64,000 bases of DNA, from the NCBI GenBank assembly GCA_011503125.2, contig WWBZ02000040.1, forward strand, positions 248,001 to 312,000, read 5' to 3'. The position numbers and the translations under genes were made by a program. Source of the stretch: Botryosphaeria dothidea (taxonomy: Eukaryota; Ascomycota; Dothideomycetes; Botryosphaeriales; Botryosphaeriaceae). The number at the start of each line of letters is the position of its first letter. Positions within the stretch are counted from its first letter, which is position 1. Of this stretch, positions 45,781 through 58,600 are shown in pieces. The notes under the pieces were generated by a model. It was not told the DNA's origin. It did not search any database and saw nothing but the letters and a program-made list of their open reading frames with translations.

Positions 45781-48487
45781 TTAGATCTCGTGGCTCTTGA
45801 AACCCTCGTCACCCTCCCTCAGTGGTGTGACGTCGCCTTCGTCATCCGAACCAACCTTTTGCACACCCAACTTCTCGCCAAACGCGTTGGCACCGTGTAC
45901 CGCTTCTTGAACAATCTTGGGCTCACTCTTGAGGACCCGCAGCAGCAGCGCGCTTGAACGCGTCCTCTACTGAAACGCATGCGCTTCTGGAACGACAGGC
46001 GATCGAGGAAGAGCTGCCTGACGGCGGCGCTCGAGATCCCGGCGCTCTGCGGAGAGGACCTGCTCCAGCTCCGAGAATTGTTGAAGCTTGAGCTGCATCT
46101 TCTGGAGCTCGATGTTGACGGCACTGGATACAAGACGGGAAATGTTGCGCTCCTCATGCGAGGCAAGAGCAGCAGCGCGGGCGGCAGACAGGGCAAGAGG
46201 AACGGTGGCATAAGGGTTAGTCGACTTGTTCGAATCGGCTTCCTTGGCGTCGGCGGTCGCTTTCGGCGAGCCCGCATCAACGTCCATGCTGTCCTCGTTC
46301 TTAACCTCGGTCGCCTTTGCCGGGAGAGCAGCAGAGGCTTCCTTCTCCTTCTCCTTGCCCTTGTCGGATTCACTCGCAGGAGCATCCCCCTTCTCCAGCT
46401 TTTCTCGAAGAGCACGTTTCATCTTATCCACACTCTTTCCAGCGGCTGCAGCGGTAACGGCTGGATCTGCCAGTCCAGCAAGGAAGCCCATGACAGACAG
46501 AACAGCATTGTCCGCTTGAGTGAAGGGAAGACGGCCGTTGCTAAGATAAGACAAGTTGCCTCCTGTGAGTTCGGTGCTGTTTGCGTTCTCCTGCTCCTCG
46601 AGGTACTGATCCTCGATTTCAAGTTGCAAGAACTTGAGCACGCACTCTTCCCTCGTCCGGTTGCCAACGTACTCAGCGACCTGGTTCCAATCCTCGTCAA
46701 ACATTTCTAGGGCCTCAAGAAGGCGCAGGGTCTCTCCGTCCGTCCAGGGAGCATTCCGGTCGGGAATACCTGAGTACTTGTCGTTCTCAATCTTCGTGTA
46801 GTCCGACGCAGTGCTTGACGAAGGGAATCGGCCTTCCAAGAAGCAGTTCGGGCACAGGTCATACTTCAGCATGGCTGCAGTCTTACCGGAAGCAGAGTGG
46901 GGAGCGGATTTTGTGTTGTGGTAATGTACGCGGGTGCAGTCGATGCCGCAGGAGAAGCAATTGACTTGACGGCCAGGCTCCTTGAGTGCGTCAACCAGGG
47001 ACTTGCTGTCAGCCAACTGTGTCCCGTTGGCCGTGGATGCTTCACCATTGGCTGGCTTGTCCTTAGAGTCGGCGGGCGTCACTTCCTTTCCGTTTGACTC
47101 GTAGACATTACGGCGGATTTCCAAGTTAAGGTCCTCCTTAGAGGTAGCAGATTGGCTCGCAAGCCGGTCCGTGGCCGTAAGAGGCTTGCCGGTTGTAATC
47201 TGCGATTTAGGGGCAGGCTGGTGGGGTTGCAGACCACGCGGAGTGTCTGCGGTAATCTTGAAGTGACCGGTAAAAGGCGGTCCGATATTGGAGGGTCTGG
47301 TGTCCGGATCGACCTGGTAGTTGATCAAGCCCCACTGCTCGAGGAAAGCGTGAACACGCATAATGGCGCAGACATCACCTGCCAAATTACGGCGACAGGC
47401 TGTGACGGTGAGATACTCGGCAGGGTTTAAGCGGTAGGTGTTGACCATGAAGTCACGGTAATCCTTGTAGACTGCTGGAGTCTTGCTGCGGTTCCTGCTG
47501 TTGAAGAATTCTGGCAGAGCCTTGCGCTCGATACCGTGGATCGCGTGCATGTCGAACCATGTGCTGTAGCTTGGGAGGATAATGGCGTGAGTCTGCGCGA
47601 TGAGATGGGAGCGTGCCTGGTTCTCCAGTGCGGATTTTGTTTGCGTAGGCTGGTCATCTGCAGCAGCGTCGGCATTTTCTCCTTCTGCCTTGTCTGGGCT
47701 CCCACCCTCCTTCTTCGTGTCATCCATGCCGCCCATTTCCTCGTCCTCCGCCGCATCAGCGTCCTCGTTCTCGGGCCTGGGACCGTCAGGCGCATCGAGT
47801 GGGTTGTCCGACACGGGAGCGGGAGTGGCATCGTCCTTTTGTGCCGAGTCTTGGGCATCGTCTGCCATGGCGGTATCAGCGTCTGCGTCACTCTATCCGT
47901 CAGTCTTAAGCACATAGAAAGATCGCGGCGCGGTGTAGCAGCAATGCAACTAGCATCAGCAATGACGCGCGGTTCGAGTGCAGAAATAAACATCCTAAAG
48001 CTCCTTGATCGCCGCAAGCCAGCATCGCCAAAGCGTTTGAGACAAGCTGCCAAGTAGGGAGATAGCAGCCTCAACAGATGCGCTCATGGGGCATCCGGTC
48101 GAGAGCGTGCAAGCTCACCCAAGTGGAACCATCTAGCCCAATCAGATTCCGACGAATCCTTGGATGTGCTTGGCCTGGTCAGTCCGCTATCCTCCGCACC
48201 TGCATTGTCGAGAGGCTGCGAGAGGTCTTGCGGCGGAGGGAGCTTGTCGGGGTCGTGCTCGGTATTTGGCAGAGCATCATTCGAATCAGGGACGGGGCAG
48301 ATGCCCTCGTCGTGTGGGGTAGACATGATGGCCAGTAGATAGCAGTTATTTGTGGTAACATACCTGCGGATTGCTCGTTCTGAGAGTCGGTCGGGGCGTC
48401 AGCAGTGCCCTCGTCGGCAGCGGAAGGCGCGTCAACGTCCTGAGAAAGGACGGCGGAGAGGTCTGTGCCTGGCAGCTCGTCGGCCAT
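45781..48487 (-). CDS. SWI3/RSC8-like chromatin-remodelling subunit, frameshifted C-terminus
   Basis: The core frame runs from ATG 47868 to 45967. It has SWIRM (residues about 93-185: IILPSYSTWFDMHAIHGIER, MRVHAFLEQWGLINYQVD), a ZZ-like Cys pair module (CFSCGIDC...DLCPNC, 304-341), SANT (PWTDGETLRLLEALEMFDED, 374-420), and a C-terminal coiled coil. The order is that of the scaffold subunits of SWI/SNF and RSC. The conserved C-terminus is spread over three frames: QLFLDRLSFQKRMR, VEDAFKRAAAAGPQE, then PKIVQEAVHGANAFGEKLGV ending at 45781. Three one-base insertions (near 46020, 45974 and 45925) would explain it. An acidic upstream exon starting at ATG 48487 (MADELPGTDLSAVLSQDV) probably belongs to it, but I could not close the 5' splicing; a further coding-like stretch lies at 48084-48326. 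Confidence 0.85.
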
Positions 48488-48935
48488 TGCGATGGGAGAA
48501 AGAATTGGGCAGGCGCGACGGCCCTGGGGATGAAGCTACGTTTGGGTTGAGAAGGCGCGATGCAGCGCGAGTGGCGGGGCGAACGCGGAAGCGTCGAAGG
48601 GCGGTGAGAGACGCGACCGCAGCGGTGGTGCGGCGAGCAGAACGACCTGAGGTGCGATGGAGGGCGCGGGGGTGATGGTAGGTGATGCGCGTCGTGGTGG
48701 ACCTGGGACGTGAACTTCTTCAGCGCGCCGCTGGTCTCTCCGCGACGGTGCCAAGACGCGCTACTTTCAAACAGGCAAGGCGCGTCTGGAAGCTCTTGTG
48801 GATAACCTCGGACAGTTGCCGACTCTCGGAGCTCAAGCTTGACGCTCTCGAAAAGCCAGGCCATCTCCTCGTCCTCCTCATCTCTCGCTCTCCATCCGAC
48901 CCTCCCCTGTCTCCTTGCGCACGCCTGCCGTCACC
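48488..48935. promoter_or_regulatory. Bidirectional promoter of SWI3-like and ETF-alpha genes
   Basis: The 448 nt between ATG 48487 (minus) and ATG 48936 (plus) must serve both genes if the upstream SWI3 exon is right. No TATA box is visible, which suits housekeeping genes. Confidence 0.45.
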
Positions 48936-50037
48936 ATGTTTTCGACCGTGCGCAACACCGCGCTCCGCCAAGCGCGTACCCAGCTCAGATCAGTCCGCCC
49001 GATTTCGCTACCCCACCAATCCTTCATCGCGCGGTTACTCTCGACCCTCGCAGTGCTGGAGCAGCGGGAGGGCAAGCTCAACCCCGGATCATTGGCCGCC
49101 GTGACGGCTGCGCAGAAGCTGGGTGGCTCGATTACCGGCTTGGTCGCCGGCAGCAACATCAAGGCCGTCGCCGATGAGGCGGCCAAGGTCAAGGGTCTGG
49201 AGAAGGTCATATACATCGAGAACGGCGCGTACGACAAGGGCCTGCCCGAGAACTATGCGCCACTGTTGGTTGAGAACATCAAGAAGGGTGGTTTTACCCA
49301 CGTCCTCGCGGGCCACTCTGCATTCGGCAAGAACCTTCTGCCGCGTGTAGCCGCCCTGCTCGATGTCTCGCAGGTTTCCGACATCACGGCCATTGAGGGC
49401 GAGGACAGTAAGTCGCCTATTTCCCAGAGATTTTCTTCTGCGATCACTGACAGCTGCAGCTTTCGTTCGCCCCATTTACGCCGGCAATGCTATCCTTACC
49501 GTCCAGTCCTCCGACCCCATTAAGATCATAACCGTCCGTGGCACCGCTTTCCCCGCTGGTGAGACCGAGGGCGGAAGTGCTGCTCTCGAGGAGGGTGTTG
49601 ATCCCAAGGCAGAGAACCCCACGGAATGGGTTTCGGAGGACTTGGCCAAGTCTGACCGACCGGATCTGGCCACTGCCAGCAAAGTTGTTTCTGGCGGTCG
49701 TGGCCTCAAGTCCAAGGAGGAGTTTGACCGCCTGATGCCCCCGCTTGCTGATGCTCTCGGTGCCGCTATTGGTGCCTCCCGAGCCGCAGTAGACAGTGGT
49801 TTTGCAGACAACAGTCTGCAGGTCGGCCAGACTGGTAAGAATGTCGCGCCGCAGCTTTACCTTTGTGCCGGTATTTCTGGTGCTATCCAGCACTTGGCCG
49901 GTATGAAGGACAGCAAGGTTATCGCTGCTATTAATAAGGACCCTGATGCACCCATCTTCCAGGTCGCAGACGTCGGCCTGGTCGGTGACCTGTTTGAGAA
50001 GGTGCCGGAGCTTACGGAGAAGTTGAAGGCTCAATGA
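48936..50037 (+). CDS. Electron transfer flavoprotein alpha subunit, mitochondrial
   Basis: Exons 48936-49407 and 49460-50037 (52-nt intron, GTAAGT...CAG) give 349 residues, normal for the family. The first about 30 residues ([20 protein letters not shown]) are basic and lack acids, a mitochondrial targeting sequence. The N-terminal ETF domain follows ([40 protein letters not shown]). The C-terminal FAD-binding domain shows [45 protein letters not shown] and [20 protein letters not shown]. The protein pairs with ETF-beta and passes electrons from acyl-CoA and related dehydrogenases to ETF:ubiquinone oxidoreductase. The upstream in-frame TTG is not used as start; ATG 48936 is. Confidence 0.96.
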
Positions 50038-50998
50038 GTGTTTTAAGAAAGAGTTCATTGTCTGACTAGGCACCGAGCCAGAGGCTCGCGAAGATGTCTG
50101 GGTTCTTATGCGCGTTCAGAAGAAACCGTGGGCGTCGCCGGCGATTTTCTGCCGGGTTGAAAGAGAGCCCGGCCATGTAAATACCACTTTCATGATCTTG
50201 TTAATTGTCATGTCACATTTCAAAGAGGAAAAAAGAGACAAGTTTTGGGCTTGTACGAAAAATTGTTTGGCTTAAATACGAGATTGGTTCGAAGGTATTG
50301 GCACAGCGTCGCCACATTCCATAACTTATCGGATTAAATGCATCCATTTCAGGCGTGGATGTACTCGATATTTCCGAGCATTCAAATTCAAACAACTTCT
50401 TCAACTCTGTCTACAGTCTTGCACCCGCATAGACTTCTTGTTTGCCCCAAAAGGAGGTCGATAGGCGCAGATAGATCTGCGGCTGGCAGCGGAGATCGGT
50501 CTCGATCCCACCCCGCGTCATCTGGCGCGTGGCTTGCCCAAGCGTAACCTTCCTCCGCACGCTTCAGCGAACTGGCTGGCGCGCCTTGTTTGATCGGACG
50601 CGGCCTCCAGCCGCAACTCACTGCCACCGATTAGCCTTCCGCTTGTGTTTCTGTTCACATGAACTAGTCTTCGTCCCGCCTGACGCCGCCTTGCTCCAAG
50701 CTCTTTTCCCTTATCATGCCATCCACGTCTCCCCACGTCGACCAAAGAATTCCCGATCGTTACTCTTCTGTTCTGGTTCTTCGTCGCTAATCGCCGCCGC
50801 TGAGGTCGCATCCATCTCTCATCCCAACTTCCGCTCGCTACTCCGCGACTTGTTCATGTCGGGATGACGCACGCGCGGCAGATGCGCTCAGCGCAATAAC
50901 AAAGAGACGCTTCTTATCAACAAAACCATCATCCTTTTTGTTTTCTCTATCGCATTTGCGTATTTGTAAGAGTACAGAAAGAGCTTTGCACGTACCCC
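50038..50998. other. Intergenic region / promoter of the K+ channel gene
   Basis: The 3' flank of ETF-alpha and the upstream region of the channel gene. A pyrimidine-rich leader (about 50925-50950) precedes the ATG. No gene or repeat is seen. Confidence 0.4.
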
Positions 50999-53685
50999 AT
51001 GGCGCATGACGAAATGGCATCCGCAAATCCTTCCCTCACCACGGCTTCACTACCGGAGAAGCCGGATAGCGCCGGTAGCGTGTCGATACCGCCTCAGCAC
51101 ATCGCCGTCGAGGAGCCGGTGATTCCACTTTCAGAGCGTCTCGGGCGTACGGAAGCAACTGAACGGGCGGAGAAAAAGAAGATGAAATGGACCTGGCGGG
51201 GCTTAGGCAGGTTTTGGGAGAGGAGGAGGGAGGATGGGAGCAAGAAGTATGCCTATGGCAGCAGAAGAGTGTCTTATGGGTTTACTGAACGCTGACGGTT
51301 CGGCTGGCAGTGATTGGTGGTTTGCAAGCACGGCGATTCCGTAAGTTTGGGATGTAGCGAAAGAGCGAAGGCGGCATTGCTGATTAGGAGAATACAGTCT
51401 TCTTGCTGCTACGCTCGGGCCGCTGGCAAACGTGCTCTCTATCGCGGCGTTGGTCACGTACTGGAGGATGCATGTGGTCGTAGATGGGGAACGGGTGCCG
51501 GAGTTGTATGGCGTTCCATTTAAAGACCCAAGATGGTGCTATTGGTTGAACGCGGCGTCGCTGATCTGCGGCTTTGTCGGGAACTTCTTCCTGCTCATGA
51601 ATTTTACGCAGAAGATTCGCTACATAGTGGCTCTGCCGATGACCATAGTCCTCTGGTACATTGCCACGGGTCTGGTAAGTCGTGCCTTTTCGTACCGTTT
51701 GAGGACATACAACGACTGACCTTTCTTAGCTTACAGCCATTCTTGCTTCTATGGAAATCTACGTCCCACCAGACCGGCCAAACCAGACGTACACGCAAGG
51801 ATATTGGTATGGCGTCATGGCAGCGGTTCTTTACTGCGTCTGCTCCATGATACTCATGGTAAACATGGTCGGATACTGGCGAGGCCATTACCCGCAGACA
51901 TTCACACTAACTGAATCTCAACGCACCCTGATTCTCCAAACAATGTTATTCTTCGTCTGGCTGGCAGGTGGTGGGGGAATATTCTCACGAATAGAGAAAC
52001 TCCATGGGCAAGATCAATGGACATTCGCGAACGCCTTATACTTCTGTGACGTCACAATCCTCACTGTCGGATTCGGTACGTCCACAATCACTTCACGCAT
52101 CACATACAACACAGACTTACCATCTCGCAGGCGACCTCGCACCCTCCAACGACGTCTCCCGCGGTCTCGTCTTCCCCTACTCCGTCGGCGGCATCATCAT
52201 CCTCGGTCTCGTCGTGTCGAGCATCTACAAATTCACCACCGACCTCGGCCAAGAGAAAGTCGTCCGCAAGCACATCAACAAAGTCCGCAGCCGCACCCTC
52301 AACCGCACCGTCACATCGTCCTTCGAGCTCCGCCAGCGCATCACCGAGAAGCACCTCAACCACACCGGCCCTCGCCCCTCCATCTCCGCCCCCTTCAATC
52401 CCGTAGACCTCTCCGCCGCGACGCGCATACACGACCCCCACGACAAACAAACAACGCACCACCACCCGCGCCGCCCGAAGAAAAAGAAGAAGAAAGGCAT
52501 GGTCGCCAAACTCAACCCGGTCACCATCCGCAAACCGCGGCCGCTCCTCCTCCGCGCGGAAAAAGACCGCTTCTCGGCAATGCGCGCGATCCAGCACTCG
52601 ACGGCGCGCTTCAAGCGGTGGTACGCGCTGACGCTGTCGGCCATCGCCTTTGGGGTCTTGTGGTGCGTCGGCGCCGTCGTCTTCTGGCAGGCGGAGCGCG
52701 GCGCGCAGGGGATGACGTACTTCCAGGCGCTGTACTTCTGCTACGTGTCGCTGCTGACGGTCGGGTACGGCGATCTCGCGCCCAAGTCGAACGCGGGGCG
52801 CGCGTTCTTCGTCGTGTGGAGCCTGATCGCGGTGCCGACGATGACGATTCTGATCTCGGACATGGTAAGGGTTTCGCTTCCCCCCAGTCGTTCGAACGGA
52901 CGCGCCAACGCCTCGCAAAAGAAAACGAGAACGCTGACAGGTTCTTCCCCTCACCCGAACAGGGCGACACCGTCATCTCGGGCTTCAAGAACGCGACCTC
53001 CAAGCTCGCCGACGTCACCGTCCTGCCCAAGGCCGGCATCTGGCACGACTTCCTGCAGGAGCACCCGCGCCTGCTCGCCGCGCTGCAGCGCCAGGCCGCG
53101 CGCCGCCGCATCAGGCGCGGCATCCCGCTCGGCCCCCCGCCGTCCGCCGATGTGGAGGACGACGGTGGGAGCACCGAGGATGTGGCCGATCCGCAGGGCG
53201 ATCCGGACACGACCTCCGCCGCCATCGCGGAGGAGAGGCCGGAGGATGAGTCGGACGAGGTGCTCGCGCGGCGCTTGGCCAAGGCGATTCGCAGGGTGGC
53301 GAAGGATTTGAAGGAGGATGTGGATAAGGTGAGGCCGAAGAGGTATTCGTACGAGGAGTGGGTGGAGTTTACGCGGTTGATCAGGTTCACGGCGGAGAGT
53401 AGGGAGGAGGAGGAAATAGAGGAAGAAATGGAAGGGTTGGTGGAGTGGGATTGGATTGGGGAGAATAGCCCGATGATGGCGGGGATGAGCGAGGCGGAAT
53501 TTGTGCTGGATAGGCTGTGTGAGAGTTTGGGGAGGTATTTAAGAAGGGGGCCGGGGAAGGGCAGGACGGGTGATAGTGATGAGGAAGCGGGAGGAGATGT
53601 TGGTGAGGATGACAGTGGAACTAGTGAGGAGAAAGGTGAAGTTAAGGGAAAGGAGGTGGCAGATAAGAGCAGAGAAGACGGATAG
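50999..53685 (+). CDS. TOK-type outward-rectifying K+ channel (8 TM, two pores)
   Basis: A likely model is 50999-51246, 51311-51340, 51398-51674, 51730-52075, 52131-52864 and 52963-53685. Phases agree, and the second exon is only 30 nt. Several hydrophobic helices precede the first pore, whose filter TILTVGFG-DLAPSND is completed by a splice. The second pore has the filter SLLTVGYGDLAPKSN. This arrangement is specific to fungal TOK1 channels, which carry outward K+ current at the plasma membrane and set membrane potential. Between the pores lies a basic cytosolic loop (HHHPRRPKKKKKKG). The C-terminus after the last helix is long and acidic (EEEEIEEEMEGL and a Glu/Asp/Gly-rich end), probably regulatory. 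The exon 1-2 junction is the least certain point. Confidence 0.9.
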
Positions 53686-54490
53686 AGCGGCGCGCAGTGT
53701 TAGAGAATTTAATTGAACACGTTGAAGAGGCGGCTGAGATGAAGATAAGACATCCCAACGGATGCGTAAGGCAGCTGCAGTGGCGCTGGGTGGAGGACAG
53801 GCTATCCGAATAATTGATCCGCTGAAGCAATTGAAATTTGTCCGGGCATCCGTCAGTAGGCTCGCTGTGACCTGCTTGCCGACTCTCTGCGTCCGTGCGC
53901 CGAGGTGCCGAAGTCAGCGTCCGCGATAAGTGCCGGAGAGAGACGGAAGTGATGGGCGGCACAGGTTCAATAGGATTCGACCGGCTCAAGAGCTGTCCCC
54001 GCAGCGTGTAAGAAGAAGTGTCTGTGATGATGACGGCGAATGCTGTTGGATACACATGGCGCACAACATGAGACGCGAGCAAGCTAGACCCGTCTCGGCA
54101 AGTCCAGCCGGCAGGTGCACTTGAATTCCGCTGGTGGCGTGTGCGTTCCCCGCAACGAACGACGAGCGATTGCGCCCACTGGCGGAACCCCGGCGCACTC
54201 TGCTATCAGCGCCTTCACTGGCGGCGGGGTCGGGGGTATCAGCGCCCCGCCTTGCTCATGGCAAGCAATGGCGAGCCCGACTCCCGTGATCTCTGCTGGC
54301 TGGACTTGCCGAATCGGGCGCCTTTACCTGCGCCCTCCCGGCCACTATAAATCTGTCCTCGCCCTGCATTTCGTCTCGAGGAAGACAGGTTTCCCTCCTC
54401 GTTCTTCTCTGTGATACCCAATTGCACGGTCTCCCTTTGTGCAGACCTCTCGCACCAGTTCCCTTTCGTTTATCATTCGCATCCAACACA
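53686..54490. other. Intergenic region with amine oxidase promoter
   Basis: It lies between the K+ channel stop and the amine oxidase ATG. A TATA box sits at 54346 and a CT-rich leader before the ATG. No gene is recognised. Confidence 0.5.
54346..54352 (+). promoter_or_regulatory. Probable TATA box of the copper amine oxidase gene
   Basis: TATAAAT stands 139 nt before ATG 54491 in an otherwise GC-rich stretch, followed by a pyrimidine-rich leader. A TATA promoter fits an inducible catabolic gene. Confidence 0.55.
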
Positions 54491-56624
54491 ATGGTCCCCC
54501 ACCCTCTCGCCATCCTCTCCATCGATGAGACCAAGCGGGCCCGTGATGTTGTCGTCAAGGCTCATCCCAATGTCGCCATCAGCTTCCGTGAGATCTTCCT
54601 GCAGGAGCCTGCCAAGGCCGACCTGAAGAAGTTCCTCGACCTCGAGCACTCCGGCCGCCTCTCGCCCACGACACCACGGCCCCCGCGGTTGGCCAAGTGC
54701 CAATACGATGTTATTGGCTCTGACAGGGTCCCGGAGTACCATGAGTCCATTGTCGACGTCAACCGCAGCGCAAGGGTCAAGCATGAGATAATTGGAAAGC
54801 AACACCAGGCCGCTCTGACGCTGTATGAGAATCTACTTCTGTCCATTCTGGCAAGAAGCTCGCTGACACCCTCGTAGAAAGGAATTTGATACGCTGGTCG
54901 AGGTCTGCAAGTCTTCACCAAAGTTCCAGGATGCCATTGCCGAGCTCAAGCTGCCCGAGGGCTTTGAGGTCGTCATCGAGCCGTGGCCGTACGGTGGTCT
55001 GGACCTTGAGGATGAGCCCCGTCGCTACTTCCAGGGCCTCATCTTCGCAAACGATACCCGCAGCGGCAACCCTGACTCCAACTTCTACGCTTACCCCCTG
55101 CCGCTCATCCCTGTGATGGACGCCCACAAGCAGGAGATCATCCGCATTGACCGTCTGGCCACCGGTGGCAAGGAGGACGGCCTTACCGACAAGACCCACA
55201 GCCCTCACATCATCGACCACTGCAAGACATCAGAATATGTGCCAGAACTGCTGCCGAATGGTACCCGCAAGGATCTGAAGCCCCTGAATGTGCAGCAGCC
55301 CGATGGCCCGTCCTTCAAGATTACTGACGAGAGCTTGGTTGAGTGGCAGAAGTGGAGGTTCAGGGTGGGGTTCAACCCTCGCGAGGGTGCTGTTATTCAT
55401 GATGTGCACTACGAGGGCAGGAGTGTGCTCTACAGATTGAGCATCAGCGAGATGACGGTTCCCTACGCTGACGCGGTATGTTTTTTACCCCTCGAGTGGC
55501 TGTGCAGTTGAGTCCTGACCTCAAAACAGCGCCCTCCTTTCCAAAGAAAGCAGGCCTTCGATTTCGGAGACGGTGGTGCTGGTAACTGCGCCAACAATCT
55601 TGCCCTTGGCTGCGACTGCTTAGGCGTGATCAAGTATTTCGATTCCGTCATCATCGGTCGTGACGGCGAGCCCACGCCTCATCCCAACGTCGTCTGTCTG
55701 CACGAGCAGGACAACGGCATCGGCTGGAAGCACACCAACTGGCGAACGGGCCGCGCTGTTGTGACCCGCAACCGCGAGCTGGTCGTGCAGTTCATCATTA
55801 CCCTGGCCAACTACGAGTACATCTTCGCCTACAAGTTCGACCAGGCCGGCGGCATCGTCATCGAGACGCGCGCCACCGGCATTGTCAGCGTCGTCAACAT
55901 CGACCCAGGCAAGCAGAGCAACTACGGCAACGTCGTCAACCCGGGTGCGCTCGCCCAAAACCACCAGCACGTCTTCTGCGCGCGCATCGACCCGGCCATC
56001 GATGGTCATGCCAACACCGTCATCCAGGAGGAGTCGCACGTGGTGCCCATGAACCCCAAGACCAACCCGCGCGGCAACTACTACGAGATCCGCCAGACGC
56101 CCATCAAGACGTCGTCGTTCGCCGACGCCGCGCCGCAGCACAACCGCGTGTTTAAGATCGTCAACCCCAACCGCCACAACCGCATCAGCGGCAAGCCCGT
56201 CGGCTACAAGTTCACGCCGCCCGCCACCCAGCTGCTGCTCGCCGACCCGGACAGCGTGCAGAGCAAGCGCGCCGAGTTCGCGAAGCACCACGTGTGGGTG
56301 ACCAAGTACAAGGACGACGAGCTGTACGCCGGCGGCCGCTTCACGCTGCAGAGCACCAAGGAGGTGGATGGCGTCGGCGATGCCGTCAAGCGCCAGGAGA
56401 ACGTCGAGAACGAGGACGTCGTCGTGTGGAGCGTGTTTGGCCTCACGCACAACCCGCGTGTGGAGGATTGGCCCGTCATGCCGGTCGATATCTTCCAGGT
56501 CAACCTGAGGCCGGCAGACTTCTTTGAGGCTAACCCGGCCATCGATGTGCCGAGCAACAAGAACTTAGCGAGTGTGGAGGTGTACACGGAGAACAAGAGC
56601 TGCTGCGTGAAGGGCAACTTGTGA
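54491..56624 (+). CDS. Copper amine oxidase (TPQ-dependent)
   Basis: Exons 54491-54822, 54878-55475 and 55530-56624 join in phase to 674 residues, normal for fungal enzymes. It oxidises primary amines to aldehydes with release of ammonia and hydrogen peroxide, allowing amines to serve as nitrogen source. Tyr405 in TLANYEY is the residue converted to topaquinone. Copper ligands are His455 and His457 (NHQHVF) and His617 (GLTHNPR, followed by the family string WPVMP). Asp321 in AFDFGDGGAG fits the catalytic base. GCDCLG and DPAIDGHANTV are further family marks. There is no N-terminal signal peptide, so it is likely intracellular. The C-terminus (SCCVKGNL) is not a standard PTS1 peroxisomal signal. 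The introns are 55 and 54 nt. Confidence 0.95.
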
Positions 56625-58600
56625 GTGGATATAGGGAATGAGGAGTGGAGTCATGGAGGGATTTGTTTGGACCTAGGCATGGTGTGATTGTATGGCGTTG
56701 GTCGGATGATATGCACGTGTAAAAGTTTATTGCTCTGCGTAGATGTGAATTATAAAGTGTGGACTGCCGTCCGACGTTGAACTGCCGTTTGCTTTTGAGA
56801 TCCCACGTGCTTTCGATGTTCAAATGAGAGATCAGGCAGTCTAAGCGAAGGCGCTATTGCGACTTCCAAGATGAAAGGCTTACAAATAGGTGAGGGGCTA
56901 CACCATACTATTTAGCAAGTTGTTTTGAAGCTCAGGAAAATCCAGTTCAGTCGGGGTCGACTTACCGGGCGTCCAGACAACGAAGCACCGCTATACACTT
57001 TTCGCAAACATATTGAATCAACTCGAAGCAACATCAGTACGACCAAGGTACATAGCACCAGGTCTGGTCCTGTCTCCTGCCAAGATAACATTTCGTGGTA
57101 GATGCCATATATTTTTTCTCACTTGTCTTCACTCTCATTCCTCGGCAAAATATACTTAGTCACGAGCGTCCAGTCCTTTTCATGCAGAAACTTTACGAAT
57201 TCCGAATAAAGAAAAAGGCAATTCAACGACTAACTACAGTTTTATCCTCGAACATAGCGCTCGACTCCCCTTTCCCAGACGAGCGTAGCCTCCCACATGT
57301 TTCCGAATCAGGCTTATCGCGCCCCGATTCCGCCTCGGCCAATCATGTCGATGCCACACCTGAGACAGCGCTACCATGGAAACATTCCGCCTCCCGCAAA
57401 CCCCACAATTCCGCTGCCGCCTCCGCCGTCTCGTCCTGCAGGAAAGTCACAGCGAACACTCTACATCAACGACCAGCCAACCCACTCGATTCGTACGCCT
57501 AGATCCTCGACCACCCAATACCCACGTTCCGGCCGTCAGCGCGTCGCTATCTCTGCGAGAAGCCTATCTTTCCGCTCTCTTATCTTCATGTCAAAATTTT
57601 TTACAACATCCGAGTCGACTTGCATAGCTGCTCTTGGTCGTGTCGTTGAGTGAAGATGCTCAGATCTGCACCGCTTGCGGCTACGCGGAAACAATTCCTT
57701 CACTCCCGTGACGTTCACTTGCCGCATAGGGCTGCCTGAAGACGCTCCTGGACCAATCATTGCATCAGATTTATGGATTTGAGGCGCTCGATACTCCATT
57801 TGCAACTCTCGTGGCTGCAGATAGTGCCTCGAGAATGCGGAACACTCCCCTTGTCCATCCACGCCCGAGGCCATTCTCATGACAATGTGCAGCAATGGCA
57901 CCGAGCCGAAGGGACGACGCAGCTCCTAAGGAGCAACTGAGGCAAGCCATGTCTCCGCAAGCTGGTCTGCCGCTTTCCCTGCTTTGGCTTTTTGCGGGGA
58001 AAAGAGCGAGGAAATGATGTTACTCAAGTGCTTGTTATCTCCCCGGGACATTTACTATCTCTCAAGTTCAAGTCAAGCTTTTCTGGTATCTTTCAGATGG
58101 CAGCTACATATTCTCCACTCCGTCTTAGCCCATTGTGCTGGTCACAGTCAGTGCGTATCGGACCCGTACGCATACCCTCCCACGCCCTGCTCCCGGAACC
58201 GCCGCAAGTCTGATCCAGCGTGGTGGTAGCAGGTGGGCGATATCGCAACGAAGCCTGAAAGATAATTCCCACTACTTCTATCTCCCACTTCTACTCTGCG
58301 TCACACCACCAGCCTTATTCCCCGTCCGCTTCTTCACTTTTTTCGCCTGTTGTTGTTGTTCCGTCTGTTTTGGCAGCCAGGCCGAGGCCCTCTCCGCTCT
58401 CCGCCACTCCTGCTTCCCGCTTAGGAAACCGAATCTAGACGAACCGCCGACCTCCTCCAAACCCAATCGACCACATTCCGCACCATCTGTTCATCAGCAG
58501 CAGAAGAGTCGCTCTATCATCGCGTTCTGTCTCGTCACGGCTAGGGGAGCCACAAATATCGTAGGCCACTATCAAGGCAACACCACATACACCCACAACC
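56625..58600. other. 2-kb intergenic region
   Basis: No gene is firmly supported. A Pro-rich 118-residue frame from ATG 57297 (MFPNQAYRAPIPPRPIMS) has a plausible first half but no recognisable domain. The right end should be the promoter and leader of the permease gene; CCCACAACC immediately precedes its ATG. Confidence 0.4.

Noticed and set aside
45967..46025. Tiny introns to explain the SWI3 frame changes
   Set aside because: The shifts are of one base each and no GT...AG pair of workable length exists between the conserved pieces.
57297..57653. Pro-rich 118-residue frame
   Set aside because: Its first half looks protein-like but no domain, intron or conserved residue supports it, and its second half is probably chance.
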